Counted from the stretch's first letter, positions 41,389 through 53,760 are shown. The stretch: DNA of 64,000 nt from Pseudisothecium myosuroides (GCA_951799445.1 OX637287.1:41941724-42005723); one strand, 5' to 3'. A program made the numbers and translations. Notes: generated by a model from the sequence alone, not told the origin.

Positions 41389-44300
41389 ATGTCGGACCAA
41401 GCGTCGACGACCGACAAGAAAAGGCCTCCTAGTAGGATAAAAAAAGTGGCGTTTGCAGATATAGCGTTAAAGCGGCTCCGAAGCAGTTGGAGTAGTTTGA
41501 GCCGAAGAGATGAGCTCTCGATTTCGATTTCCGATCCGTCGCAGTCAGAAGAGGAGCAACTTGTTAGCGATGCTGGTTTGGATTCCAAGAGCGCGACGGG
41601 CACGACGGAGAGCGAGGAGGTCGGGAGCAATTCGAATTCCAGGGGAAGAGCCGTCTTCGACCGGACGAAAGAGCCGGGCAGCATCAGCATTTCGGTTGCA
41701 CCCGTAGGGTCAGGTTCCGAAAGTCGACCGAGTCGCATGATCGAGAGGAAGGCTTTGGAGGACGCCACTCGAGCGCCAGAGCAGGCCATCACGCTGTTTG
41801 CATTCCGGCTGGCGGTTCTGGAGATGGCGGCTCGTGGCGCAGGGGCGCTCACCTTCGTGTGGGCGACAGTGGTCTTGCTGGGTGGATTCAGCTCCATAGT
41901 GAGCACCACGGATTTTTGGGTGGTCACATGTCTGTTGCTGACGGAGGGCTCTCGAATTTTCCTTCTCTCGAATGAGCTCGAGTGGCAGCAAGCGAGCTCG
42001 CGTGCGACGTTCTCCCTTTACGCCTTCGGATCAAAACTTGCTCGCAAGAGCAGCCATGTGTTCACAGGTGAGTGACGATCTCTTCCATTGCTTCAGCTCG
42101 TTTGAGTAACTCTAAACTTCATAGCCATAAACTCATAGGGAACAAGGATTCAAGGCTAATAAATGACCATTTCGATTGATCATATCTTGGGAAGTACAGT
42201 AGAACCTCTTTGAGTGCATAGTGTCGGGACTATGTACTAAGAGAGGTTTATGTAGTTGGAGAGGTTCTGTACTGAACTTTGGCTAACGTGACCTCTCACT
42301 CTGGGACCTCCAACTACTGTTCACAAATAGTACAATTTCTCTTACTGCATATTATACACTAAGAGAGGTTCTATTGTATAACCTAAATGGGGACAAATTT
42401 TATATCACCAAACTAAGTGAAAAGCATTGCATGTGTAAGATATAAGAAATAAAATTTAGAACAAATCGAAATCTTTATATTGAATCTTTGAAAGAACAAG
42501 AGGCTAGATATCACTCTTTAATGAGTTGACCCCTGATCCTTTGGGGTTTAAAAACATCATTGCTTCTGAAGTGTTATAGGTATAAATGTCACTAAGGTAT
42601 AAAAGCATCAACCATACAATCTTGTAGTGTATGTGTTGTAGATGACGGGAATCAAATTTGGAGTCATGTAGCCAAGTAGATTGCAAGTTTATAATGTTTT
42701 AGTATTGAAATTAGTATTGAAAAAGGATGCTGAAATTTTCCTAACAACACATTTGGAGGTGAAACTGGATTTCTAAACCTACTCAAATGAAAAAACTTTA
42801 AACTATAAAGTGCTTCAAAACCAGCATACAAACACATTGGTGAAAGAAAATATCATTCAATTGATTCATTGTGTTTGCAAAATGACTTTGAAATGTCAAA
42901 AATAACAAAAGAAAGTTGCAAAAAACACATCTAAGACTTGAACCTCCTTCTACTAAAATGCTTCTCAATGACTCATAACTTCTTAGATTGATATGAAACT
43001 TTAACCACACAAACTTTTTTAGAAAAAAATTTAATGGAAACAAACACGTTATGAAGAAGAAACAAGCCATGTAAATTCACCATGATCCTAAAATGTCTGG
43101 GTTTGAACTTTGAATTGCTCCCAAACTTTCAAAACAACTTGGATTGACATGAAAATTTTACCACAACCCAACAAATTTTATTGATAACAAACATTGGATG
43201 ACGGAGATACAAACCCCCAAAGTTGCCACCATCAAAATGCATGCAGTTTTGTGAACTCAAACTGAACCTGTGAACTTCAAATGGCTTCCAAAAAAGCAGT
43301 ATATCTTGGATTGATCTGAAAATTCTACCACACAAACTAAAAGAGAAGAGAGAGTGCAGATTTCCCAACAAGTTTTATTGAATTTGGACATGAGATGCAA
43401 AAGTTACAGCACTTCTAAATGAACTTTCAAATTGAACTTCGAAGGTGTCTTGCTGACTTCCTTATGCCGCAATCTCTAGGTATCATTCATCATCCTCCAG
43501 GGTTCAGCATTAGCGATGAGAGGTCGGCATGGTATAGACACAGCGGAATAGATCCAATAGAAATCTATGGCTTACCACCGTCGCATGTCGCCTCACCAGC
43601 GGCTCCGTTGGCTATCCAGCAGTCGAAGCGAGTGCAACGGATTGCAGCAGGGCTGGTCTCGAAGCCTGCAAACAGAACATGGTCAGTATCGGTGCTTCCT
43701 CTTTTGCCCTACACGCAGATCGTTTCAGCCAAGGGAATGGCAATTTTTCTGTACATCGGCCAACTCATCTCCGCCTCGCTGTGCCTCGCCTTGTCTCTGT
43801 GGCGCCTGGTATTGCATGATTTTATGAATAGGAGTGCCGACAGTTCGAACGATTTGAAGAAGACTGTTGTCCGCAGTTTGTACGCATTTTACGTTATGGC
43901 GTTTCTGGAGGCCTTCATCTTTCTGGTTGAGAAGTCGTATTGGGAGTTTAAGACCAGTTACCAGGGACTGTTCGCAAGAGTAGACAAAGAGGCTGAGCTC
44001 AAGGGTGAATGCGTCGAAACAATTAGATCCTTCTTCTATAAGGTAAATCCAACTGACAAGAATTACTTGCTAAACTAGTCTATTAGGGCATCTTCGATAC
44101 TCTATCACTATGAGTGTTATATAAGACTCGGGGTAGAAAGTAATTTAGTGGAACTTATTGTGATTTGTGGACGATCGTGTATGTCAGGTATATTCACGGA
44201 GCTTGACTATTAGTGTTTTCGCTGGGTTGGAGATGGATCTGGTGTCCTACAGCATGGAACTCTTGCAAAGTGATGATGCGAAAGAAGTCCTTGGTGGCTC

Positions 44301-46263
44301 AAGAATTCTCAAGACATTTGTGGAAAGGCAGCATGCTTCTCACGGTGATACGCTACGCCGCATTGGCAATAAACCAGGTCAGTTCATTCTTGTCATTGTG
44401 GCGTTGTTCACGTAACTGCTGGATCATCTTCATTGCTGCAGGTTTTGGAAACTGAAGCTCCAGATGTGTATTCCTATTCGAATATCTTAGTTTACATATA
44501 TACTTGTTGTCCTGGCTGCAGGTGCGATTGACAGGTTAGTAGAGATGCTGGCATGGCACCATCAAGACGAGGAGGAGGTCCGATTGAATTCTGCTGCAAT
44601 CGTGAAGGCTTTGGTATCAAGCACACGGAACGGATCTCGGGTGATTGCAGTGTCCGGTTCCTTGGAGAATATAATGTCCCTTATCCAATGGGATGACGTA
44701 GACAGAATTCTACGTGCTGAAGGTGTCATGTTCTTCACCCTCTGCACTCACTTTGGGTTAACATTCTAGTGGGGGGAAATTAAAAATAAAGTAATCAACT
44801 TAATTTATCCGCTGGGTCAAGCACTTCGATTCTTCTCTGGATAGAGTCAATTTCGCAATATATTCATCATGTACTAATGAGCAGTGGTTTATCGTCATTA
44901 CAGGGATGAGTGTAACAAGTTCGCCACTGAAAATCAATTTACTTCGCAATTACGGACTGGGCATATTGAAGAGCCTTGCAGTAGAGCATGCGAATTGCCG
45001 CCGTATCGGAGCAACACGGGGCCTTCTTGCTAAACTAGTGGACTTCATCGATATTCATAGACCGTGGACTAGAAGCCCAGAGGGAGCCAAAACCATACGT
45101 CAAAGCCTACAACTTCTCAACATGTTGGCGAGTACGGCAGGCATCTCAGGGAGCATTTTGCGTCCGGCTATTACGAATGTTGTGTCAGCAATCCCTCATT
45201 TACGCGATATTTTGCACTCTCGTGTTACGAAAACATCGAAGGATTTGCACGATTATGCGGTGGATGTTCTCAAGCACCTGGCCCTCGACAACACCTCGCG
45301 GAAGGTAATTGGCAGCACTGGGGGGGTCATCTCGAATTTGATGCTGTTATTCACAAGAAGGCCGTTGCATCAGATGCCGTTTCAGCACCGCTACAGTTCT
45401 CACGATGATTCATCCATCAAAGAGGCTGCTGTAAAGGTTAGTAAGAAAATCTCGATTACGCATATCTTGCTGAGTAATTTTGCTGTCAATTGGTGCATTT
45501 ATACGCTGCTCATGTCAAGTTTTCCATCAAGTAGGTTTCCCAGATCTCATGAACATCTTCTTCTGTTTTGATTTCACAGGAGGAAGTTAACCTTGCCCTA
45601 AAGTCTGGGACAGTGCTAATGCGACTCGCGCTTCAGAGCCAGGAAAATTGCAACCGCATCTTACGAACGCGGTTCAGTGATCCAAGCTTGAGAGCCTGCA
45701 CGGTCCTCCTCAGGATTCTTCAGCTCGAGAAAAACGAGGAGTTAGGCGTCCACGCTGCAGGCATTCTGCGTGGCACGTTTACTTACATGTCGCATTCAAT
45801 GCAAGCAGAAGTATCTCAAGAGAGTGGATTTTTATTAAATAGGGCAATCTCCTCCGGTAGCTGCCGGGTCCGAGAGGCTGTATTGGGGCTGGCCATAGCT
45901 GTACGCCATCTCAGCGACGAGGAGTTTACCAGTCTTTTCGAAACGCAGACTGTGGACCGGACTCGATTAGTCGACCGCTTACTGATGTGTCTGAGCCATG
46001 CTCCTGCAACCACCAGGCTACCCGAAACTCGACGATATGCACTGGAACTCATCTTTATTCTTCTGAGCCGGGACGAAGCATTCAAGCCTCTATTTGCGGA
46101 CAAAAACTTGCCGTCCACTTTGGTAACGATGCTGGACAACATCTCCGACGTAGAGAACTACCTCTTATGCTCCGGAGGTATGGGCTTGACTCGTCACAAT
46201 GATGACATGGAGTCCCTTGTAATTAAAGTTTTGGAAATCTTTGATGCCGATGATAGGTACTAG
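41389..46263 (+). CDS. Plant ARM-repeat membrane protein, 6 exons, 949 aa
   Basis: Exons: 41389-42067, 43480-44042, 44188-44377, 44522-44722, 44904-45436, 45580-46263; introns are GT-AG and the frame closes (2850 bases). The first ATG (41389) is used. The N-terminal about 115 residues are charged, Ser-rich and probably cytosolic. Then ERKALEDATRAPEQAITLF leads into two hydrophobic segments (about 152-172 and 176-193); two more follow in exon 2 (about 311-335 and 357-376). The C-terminal half (exons 3-6) has armadillo-like helical repeats, for example LGILKSLAVEHANCRRIG and VDVLKHLALDNTSRKVIG, where an ILKxLA-(N/D)xxxCRxIG pattern repeats. This layout matches an uncharacterised plant ARM-repeat family; molecular role unknown. 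Intron 1 carries two transposon relics. Confidence 0.85.
42197..42376. mobile_element. Emigrant/Lemi-like MITE, copy 2, in intron 1 of the ARM-repeat gene
   Basis: Ends CAGTAGAACCTCTTTGAGTG and the inverse of CAATAGAACCTCTCTTAGTG, with TA on both sides (42195-42196, 42377-42378). The 180-bp body closely resembles the copy at 54580. Non-coding. Confidence 0.82.
42530..43415. mobile_element. TTAA-type element F, degraded relative of element E, in intron 1
   Basis: From about 42530 (TTGA-CCCCTGATCC) the sequence follows element E (47245-48213) at moderate similarity, including GGTTTAAAAACATCATTGC and CAACCATACAATCTTGTAGTG. Three internal units with the motif GATTGATATGAAA / GATTGACATGAAA / GATTGATCTGAAA start near 42982, 43139 and 43307. 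The right terminus is lost shortly before the exon 2 acceptor at 43479. Confidence 0.7.
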
Positions 46264-47240
46264 CCCAAAAAAAATGTACTGTACAGTGATCTTTATGAAT
46301 TGTAAATAGATCCCTAGAGACGGTGGTCCATCTCACCTGCCCAGCTTCATCCTCGTGACTCTGAAGTTGGTCCCAAAAGTTCAAGCGACTGGACTCATGG
46401 CACTCGTCTGGAGCGTGACGGCTGAGAAAGGGGACTCATGTTTCTTCAAGTGAATTCACATTACGACTGGATGCACAAAGACTGAGCTTCTAATATGCAC
46501 ATTAGATCAGTCAGTGAACAGATGTTAAGGCAGTCATGTAAAAGCACAAATGATGCCCGGCAAAGCAGTCACAATGCATCTGGTTAGGCATAGCAAGCTC
46601 ATTTGGAGGCATCCAGACCAAGCAAAGGTTGTGCTGGGCCGCTTTGAGAGGAGTTGGTGTCGCTTTGGTTTGTTTGCTATATGATCAAGGAGCAACCTTG
46701 GTGCTTGGTGGGTGCTTGTTGAATCGTAGATTGGTTTTGTTTTTCAGCCGTCATAGAGGCAAAGCGCCCCCGGCAGCGCTACCTATGAGTCATTGTCAAT
46801 GGCTCTTGTATTTTGCTAACCCTTGCTTTGTTCTAGGCCGCTTGCAATTGGGTTCTTGTACTACTATTTCTTTGCTGTAAAGGTTTCTTTTATTTGTATT
46901 AAAAATAAATAAAATGATGTAATTTTATGACAAGTGTTCTATAGGCAATGATAGTGTTATCAATGAGTGTGTAGGATATTCCATAATGTCATTGATTGTA
47001 GCTTTAAAGAAGTATAAGTATTCCTATCACATTAACATTCACAAGAGTGTGATTTTTGGAGATGTTTAGTGTAATAGAAAGATTACTTTGGATACAAGAG
47101 TACAAGAATGAAATTTATTTTGATGGAATTTTAATCTCTAGGATTTTACTTATACAACTATTAAATTAGGAGATTGTAGGGCATTATTCATAGAATAGTA
47201 GACAACCCAATTTCCATTCAAAGATGAAGAGCTATAAACA
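46264..47240 (+). other. 3' flank of the ARM-repeat gene and intergenic DNA
   Basis: Mixed composition continues to about 46900, consistent with a long 3' untranslated region; AATAAATAAA at 46904-46913 is a possible polyadenylation signal. Beyond it the DNA is AT-rich without recognised content. Confidence 0.4.
46904..46913 (+). terminator. Possible polyadenylation signal of the ARM-repeat gene
   Basis: Two overlapping AATAAA hexamers lie at the point where base composition drops to intergenic level, about 640 bases after the stop codon. Confidence 0.3.
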
Positions 47241-48217
47241 TTAACCCCTCAAGGCCCAAGGCCTTTTTGGGTTTAAAAACATCATTGCCTTTGAAGTGAT
47301 ATAGTTCAAAATGGTAGTAAGGTATAAAAATCTCAACCATACAATCTTGTAGTGTACATGTTGTAGATGACTTGAATCAAATTTGGAGTCATTTGACCAT
47401 GTAGATTGCAAGATTATAATGTTTAGTGTAGAAAAAAGATGCTGAAATTTTCCTAGAAACACATTTGGAGGTGAAATTCGATTTCTAAACCTCCTCAAAT
47501 GAAAAAAATTTAAGCTACAAAGTAATTCAAAATCAACATACAAACACATTGGTGAAAAAAACATCATTGAATTGACTCATTGTGTCTGCAAAACGGTTTG
47601 CAAATGTCAAAAAAATAGCAAGAAAAGTTGCAAAAAACACAACTAAGGCTAAACCTCCTTCTACTAGAATGCTTCTCAGTCACTCATAAATTCTTGGATT
47701 GATATGAAATTTTAGCTATACAAACTAGACTAGTATGTGCAACTTTGCCAAAAACTTTTATTGAAATCGGACATTGTATGAAGAAGAAACAAGCCGCCAA
47801 AGTTCACTATAATCCAAAAATTTCAGGGTTTTGAACTTCGAATTGCTCCCAAACATTCAAAACAACTTGGATTGACATGAAAATTCTACCACAATAACTA
47901 GACATCAAGGGAAACATAACACAACAAATTTTATTGAAAAATAATATTGGATGAAGGAGATACAAGCCCCCGAAGTTGCAGCCTTTAAATGCAGTTTGGT
48001 GACCTCAAATTGAACCTGTGAACTTCGATTGGCTTTCAAGATATCAATACAGCTTGGATTGATCTGAAACTTTTACCACATAAACTAGAAGAGAGAGAAA
48101 AAATTTACCAACAAGTTTGATTGAATTCGAACATTGGATGCAAAAGTTACAAGACTTTGAATTAGACTTGAAACTATGTGAGGCCTTTTTTGGGCCCCTT
48201 GGGCGTTGAGGGGTTAA
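47241..48217. mobile_element. TTAA-bounded element E (969 bp) with internal tandem units
   Basis: TTAA at 47241-47244 and 48214-48217 flank ends CCCCTCAAGGCCCAAGGCCT and the inverse of CCCCTCAACGCCCAAGGGGC. Inside, three units starting CTTGGATTGATATGAAA at 47693, 47866 and 48053 repeat every 173-187 bp. Non-coding; homologous to element F. Confidence 0.8.
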
Positions 48218-51068
48218 TCTAAGGCAAGTTACTAATGTACTCACTAGTAAGTTCAAGTAAGTGTATGAATGAATGAATTGTTAGTAAGAAGGTTAATGTT
48301 ACAAGCAAGATTTTGTCTCTAATTGGTTTTAGCCTTAATTTCTAACATCTTATTTATTATGTAAGTAAGCCTCTAGAATAACCTCATATTTTAAAATATT
48401 CTTGTATTGGAGCGATATTGTCTCTTTTTACTTAAAGATTGTTGCATTGCATTATTCTTGGAATTCTAATGTGATTCCTTCCCCTCCATCTTGGGTGTTC
48501 AAGGCTCATTTTCAAGAGCTTTTAATACTAGAAACTCAAGATTTGCTATAGATATCTTTGTACAAAATCTTGAATAGAAGAAACACAAACATTCACTTTC
48601 AAAAACAAATTTTTGATATCAAAATTAGTCTCTAAAAGGTATATGTCTAAAAATAGAAAAAATGATTTGATAATGTATTTTAACTTCAGAATTTATCAAT
48701 TCCATTCAAATGGGGGATTTAGGGTTTAAAATTCCAAAATTTGATCATGTCCTTGCATTTGCTAGTACTACAAGTGAAAGTCCAAATTAAACTACTTAAC
48801 ATTTTTAACATTTTAAAATTTTTAATACTAAAATCAAAATTTTGATGGAAAATATATCAACTAAATTTTCATTGTACTTGTCCAAACTTCTAAAATAATA
48901 TCTAAATTTCTAGACTTATTGAAACCATATTGTTTTGTCCCTTAAATTTTATTTTGAAGATTATGTCTTGCTACAAATAAGTTTCCGTGGTCAAATTGAA
49001 CCCAAAATTATGTCTTGCTAAAAAAATTGCAATTAGTGTAAATCTGGAATAATTATGGATCCACAAATGTATCCTTCAAATAACAAAGCGTTTTTTTTAC
49101 AAACATGGATGAGTTTTGTTGAAAGAAGACCTTCTTCAAGACCTCGGTAGTTGGGCGTTTCTAAAGTTTCAGGTAAAGTAGGAAGTTTATAAAGTGGCCA
49201 TTAACACAAGTCGTTTCATTATTTTATAGAGCTTTGTGAAATTAGTTATGAACTTTGAAGTTGAAATGGCTTAGGGCTCTAAAATCACCCACTTCTTCAA
49301 ATTTACACTTTTTGTACATTGTTGGTACAATAAAAAAGCAACATATACAAACAATGTACATTTGAGGAGGTAGGCGATTTTAAAGCCTCAGCGCTTTAAA
49401 AACTTCCTCTCTTAATTTCCATCTCCAAGTTATATTGGCTCATTTTGACCATCATATGATAATCTGCATAGATTCCACATTTATTTATTTTACCTGGCCC
49501 ATGTTCCAAGAACTCAATTTTCCGATTTAATTGTGTGATGTGATCATTGAATGGACGGACTCTTAATTACTGACCAATGGCTCCAAGAAAAAGGGCCTGT
49601 GAGAGAGTTTTTTTTCAGTCTTGAACTGTTCCAAGTGAATGCTTGAAATGGCAGTTTTGGAAGTGACGGTCTTCAGTTTGCCTATCTTCTCAGAATGGCA
49701 GAATTGACGACTCAGTCCCTGGGAAAAACAAGTACAGTATCAAATCTGAAAATCTGAGCGCAATGTGGTGGTGACTTTGTCTTCCTTAACAGCACATAGG
49801 ATGTAGAGGAGCCTAGAGTAGATGTCTTTGTTTGTCAGTAGATTGCCGAAGAGACGCTGAATTCACTAAGTTACATTGGATTGTATTAATTGTCCATAAT
49901 GTTATAAATTTAAGTTATACATCAACTCTTGGCTGACGAACATGCTTCACCTCCCTTTCATTGAATGCTTGACCATTATACAGGATGCCAAATGTGCTTC
50001 ATGTATTCCGGATTCATATTCGCTCGCTCGTACACTCAAGAACTTCGAGTGTCACCACCAGGCCTGGCAGGCAGGGGAAGCCTGAGAATTGGATGGTTGA
50101 GGAACCAAGACATCAAGGAATCAGTCAAGCAATCACCCCAATGTTCTGGCAAGTACAAGCCTACAAAATGAGCTCTGTTTTCAAGCCTGCTTGCTTTTCG
50201 GGACTGGCTTGTCAACAGGCCATCCACTTTTTCAGATCATGTGGGTTGAATTTCGGTCAAGCTTATAGTTGTGCAACGAGGCTCCTGCAGAGGCCGTTTT
50301 GCCCCCCGTTTTACCCCTGGGAAAAAATGCAGAAACTTTTTATTTGGGAGGCATGATAAAATTTGTAAATTTTGAGTTCACACAAAAAAAAAAAAAAAAA
50401 AAATTGCAAATTTTGAATTCATGTTTGCAATCACAGACCCCAAATTAGCTAGGAGATGTCTATAGCATACCCTAGACACAGCTCAAAATAGGGGACAAGA
50501 TTTTACTTTTACCTCCGTGAACTTGCGTTTTCGCCCTCCTGGTCCCACTTCATGAGATTCATTTAGCGTCTTGCGAATTTCGTAGGTCAGATGCAACATG
50601 TCATCTGTTTTTCTAGAGGAGTGGGCATGCTCTAAGCTTAGAAATGAAGAGCATCCTTTTTTTTTCCCCCTTTTCTCTTCTTTTTTTTTCCTTTCTTTTC
50701 CTCGATTTTTTTTTTTTTTTTTAAACAAATGAAATTCTTTTCCTCGATTTGAAAGTGACTGCGACATTCAGTCTGTTGTCTGTCTGGTGTTGAGTCTGCT
50801 TGGCCTGTGCAGGTGAGAGTGTAAGACACTCCTGCCCTGCCGTGGGCTTTGTTGTACTTTGGCTCTTTTTGCAATGAAATACTGACCCTTTTCATTTGCC
50901 CCCAAAACAAAGAAAAAAAGTGACTGACATTTCCGGATAAGGAAAGTTGTACCTGTAATTCTAATGGAAACTACGCTAGGTTTGGAACCAGTACAGTACC
51001 AGGAAGATTGAAGTAAGGAAATCTTTGGCAACTTGGCAATGGATGAAGCTGGATCTGGAGATACAAGC
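48218..51068. other. AT-rich intergenic DNA with small repeats
   Basis: No gene supported. Between 49150 and 49430 there is a loose inverted repeat (AGGAAGTTTATAAAG near 49179, CTTTAAAAACTTCCT near 49398; AATCACCCACTT near 49282, GAGGTAGGCGATTTTAAAGCC near 49367) sharing text with 26685-26765. An A run of about 20 lies at 50384-50403. A pyrimidine-rich tract fills 50656-50722. Confidence 0.5.
50693..50750 (-). mobile_element. Micro-insertion of a LINE-like tail with 16-bp target duplication
   Basis: TTCTTTTCCTCGATTT is present at 50693-50708 and 50735-50750. The 26-bp insert between is a T run followed by AAACAAATGAAA, the reverse complement of a CATTTGTTT-A(n) LINE end. Confidence 0.65.
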
Positions 51069-51810
51069 TTAACCCCTAAATGACGGACCTATAACCACTG
51101 ATTTCAGGCCTCAGTGCCTATCACTCAATTTGCTGCCATTTTGCAACTAGATATGTATGAAAAAAATTTAATTTAATTTTCAGAGGTAAAATTACATGTC
51201 TTCTTTACTTCACAAAAATTTTAGATTTTTTGGTGGAAAATTGATTTTTTGAGAATTTTTGAAGAAAAAGTGAAGAAAAATCACATCAAATAGAAAATTA
51301 TTTCAAAAAATCTGAAATTTTCACCATGTGTGTATATTACAATGACAAACATCATGGTGTAAACCCAATTTCCGTCTCATTCTATATTTAGAAAATAATA
51401 GACATTGAAAATACACCCAAAGTTCAAATTGCAATAAAATATTCAATATTAGGAATTTTTTCAAAATTCGAATTGGAGAAGAAACTAGAGTCGATGACCT
51501 TCATTTTGTTAGTTGGGCTCAAACTCAAAAAATATCATTTTTGTGGAGAAATTTCAGATTTAAAGCAAGGAACAACAACTTCCCAAAATACACTAAAATA
51601 GCATATTTTGTGATCCGTTTTTTTTAATAACTTCACATTTATGTGAAGGTAGACACTTGCATGACTACAAATTCAACTATACACTCTTTGTAATCCACCA
51701 TGGAGGGTGAACAAAAAAGAAATGGATGAAAAAAGTTTCCAAGCAATGTCCAGATGACTTCACAGTCATCCAAAAGCCACAGAATGGCTGTCCCGGCGTT
51801 ACAGGGTTAA
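51069..51810. mobile_element. TTAA-bounded element G (734 bp)
   Basis: TTAA at 51069-51072 and 51807-51810 flank CCCCTAAATGACGGACC and the inverse of CCCTGTAACGCCGGGACA. The body is AT-rich and non-coding. The terminal repeat is shorter and less exact than in the other elements. Confidence 0.65.
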
Positions 51811-52454
51811 TGGAAAAAAAAATTAATTTAGGTGTTCATTGTAGCCTCATTTGTTGTACCATTATTCAATTTTTATTTTTACTTTTTTTAACACATTGGG
51901 ACCATTTCCATTGCAAAGGGAAACATACAGCAAACCATGAGCAACACCCCGGCAAATCATTTTTACATTTGCAGACAGCAAAAGCACAACAAACCTAAAA
52001 TAAACACAGGCCACAAACACTACACTGAATAGTGAAATTAGGTTGCCCCACACTAATTTCTTGACATTCTAGACTATATCAATATGTACAATTACTTTAG
52101 AAGGATGCAGTAAAGTAAGAACTATGTGTATGGTTTGAGTTGGTGCACTCATATGTGGCTCGGGATTAGAGATTGACATGTGCCTCCATTTAGACAAGCA
52201 TTAGTCATGACGTAACTTCTCTAGGGTAAGACAACCTAATTGTCAAGGCAGCCCAATTTCACTATTAAGTGTAGAACATCCCCATCTTGGGAAGCGCAAG
52301 CTCCCGATGCATGTCGAGGTAGGAGGAAGTACCAAAGAACTTTGATTGTAACCACGCATTGTCAAAATACCTGAGAAAAACTTCAACTTTGTCTGGATAC
52401 TGGTTGCACTGAAAGCTTGGACGTTTTCAACCATGTGACTCGTCCATGGTCAAC

Positions 52455-52510
52455 GAATGCCTCCCATTTTTTATTTATTTTTATTTTAAAACAAATGAAT
52501 GCCTCCCATT
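52455..52510 (-). mobile_element. Micro-insertion of a LINE-like tail with 14-bp target duplication
   Basis: GAATGCCTCCCATT occurs at 52455-52468 and 52497-52510. The 28-bp insert is T/A-rich and ends AAAACAAAT, the reverse complement of an ATTTGTTTT-A-rich tail. Confidence 0.65.
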
Positions 52511-53058
52511 CTTCAATCTTTGCAACCAATGGACTCTGTTGTAGACTGTACTAGCTCAGAATTGACGAGTCTATGGACCAACTACCGTACATAGTAGCAG
52601 ATTTGGCTAAAAGTCATTTCAAAAATTTGATTTCAAAGGAAATTAATTGTTGTGAAAATCATTGATATTCAATTGACAATGAATTTTAGGAAGAGTTTTC
52701 AATCTTTGACTTTACATTTCAACAATGTTGGTAGGGTCAATGGTAGATCCAATCATATAGACATGATCTATGGTCATAGTTTACTAGTTTTGTTTGAAAG
52801 TTGTACTTAATAATACTTTTTCACTTTTTTAGAAGCTTCGACTCTTCCTTGGTTCTTGAGGATTGAACCATGGTGAATTTTCAGATTTTTATAGTATTGT
52901 ACTTTATTAGCAACTTCAACACAACAAAGTGTTTTTTGGGATTTTGCCACATGTCATGTTGTAATTGGATGGAACTTCTAAAAAAGTGGCACTAAAATAA
53001 ATAAATGTTAGGGAAGTAAAGTGCCTAAATTGCTAGTAATATGAAGTCCTAACTAATT

Positions 53059-53118
53059 TGTTGATGTCATCTTCTTCTTCTTTTCCTTGAAACACATGGA
53101 CGATGTTGATGTCATCTT
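53059..53118 (-). mobile_element. Micro-insertion with 15-bp target duplication
   Basis: TGTTGATGTCATCTT occurs at 53059-53073 and 53104-53118, around a 30-bp insert that starts CTTCTTCTTTTCC and includes GAAACACATGG. It has the same layout as the other micro-insertions, but the tail is purine/pyrimidine-mixed, so a different parent element is possible. Confidence 0.55.
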
Positions 53119-53150
53119 TAAAGGACATTTATGGACCTCAGAAGGATTAT

Positions 53151-53370
53151 GTATTAGATAACCAATGAGCCACGCTAGCAGCGAATAGGTTATCGGACAT
53201 AACCGGTTGTTCATCTTTCAATCTCAACCTTTGATCTTCATGATCCAAGGGTGTAGGAAGCAAGTTGAAAGGAAAGAAGGTTATGAGTTGCAACTTGCAA
53301 TGGGAATGGTGACGGGTTGCAAATGGGGCTATGCCACGTTAGAGTTGAAAAGTCGACAACCAATTATGAG
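53151..53370 (-). repeat. Dispersed repeat, inverse partner of 36714-36934
   Basis: Reads as the reverse complement of the block at 36714-36934, including GAGCCACGCTAG, GGGTGTAGGAAGCAAGTTG and AGAAGGTTATGAGTTGCAAC. Non-coding and moderately diverged. Confidence 0.7.
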
Positions 53371-53536
53371 GTAAAAAATACTTATATTCTACATGCTATC
53401 AAATAGTTGCAAAGAAGATTTTGAGAAGCTATCCCATGCAAATGCTAAAAAATTTAAAACAAAAATTTTGGAAGGAAAAAAAACATATGAAGCTACACTC
53501 GAGGATTCAAAAGATCACAACAATAAAAATAGGTTA

Positions 53537-53760
53537 ATTCACTACAAGAAAAAGGGGTGTTTTAAGTGTAATCCAAGTAGTATTGTCCTACAAGTAATGA
53601 CCTTTTAAGGAGATTTTTAGTAAAATTTAATTAAAAATACATGTATTTTAAGTGAAATTTTACTTAAAATCTTCTTAAAAAGTCATTACTTGTAGGAAAA
53701 TACTACTAAGACAATACTACTAAGACTATATCTAAGACATTCCTTTCTCTTGTAGTGATT
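53537..53760. mobile_element. CACTA-type palindromic MITE, copy 1
   Basis: The 218-bp element (53540-53757) starts CACTACAAGAAAAAGGGG and ends in the inverse CTTGTAGTG. ATT on both sides (53537-53539, 53758-53760) is the 3-bp duplication expected of CACTA elements, and CACTACAAGAAAA is the classic En/Spm end. The halves are near-perfect inverted copies. Non-coding. Confidence 0.88.

Larger units (their letters stand above)
51811..53150. other. Intergenic DNA, no gene supported
   Basis: A T-rich run followed by AACACATTGGGACC near 51880 may be another minus-oriented LINE tail, without a visible target duplication. Two micro-insertions in this stretch are listed separately. Confidence 0.45.

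Noticed and set aside
51875..51950. T-rich run followed by AACACATTGGGACC, suspected LINE tail
   Set aside because: No target duplication could be found.
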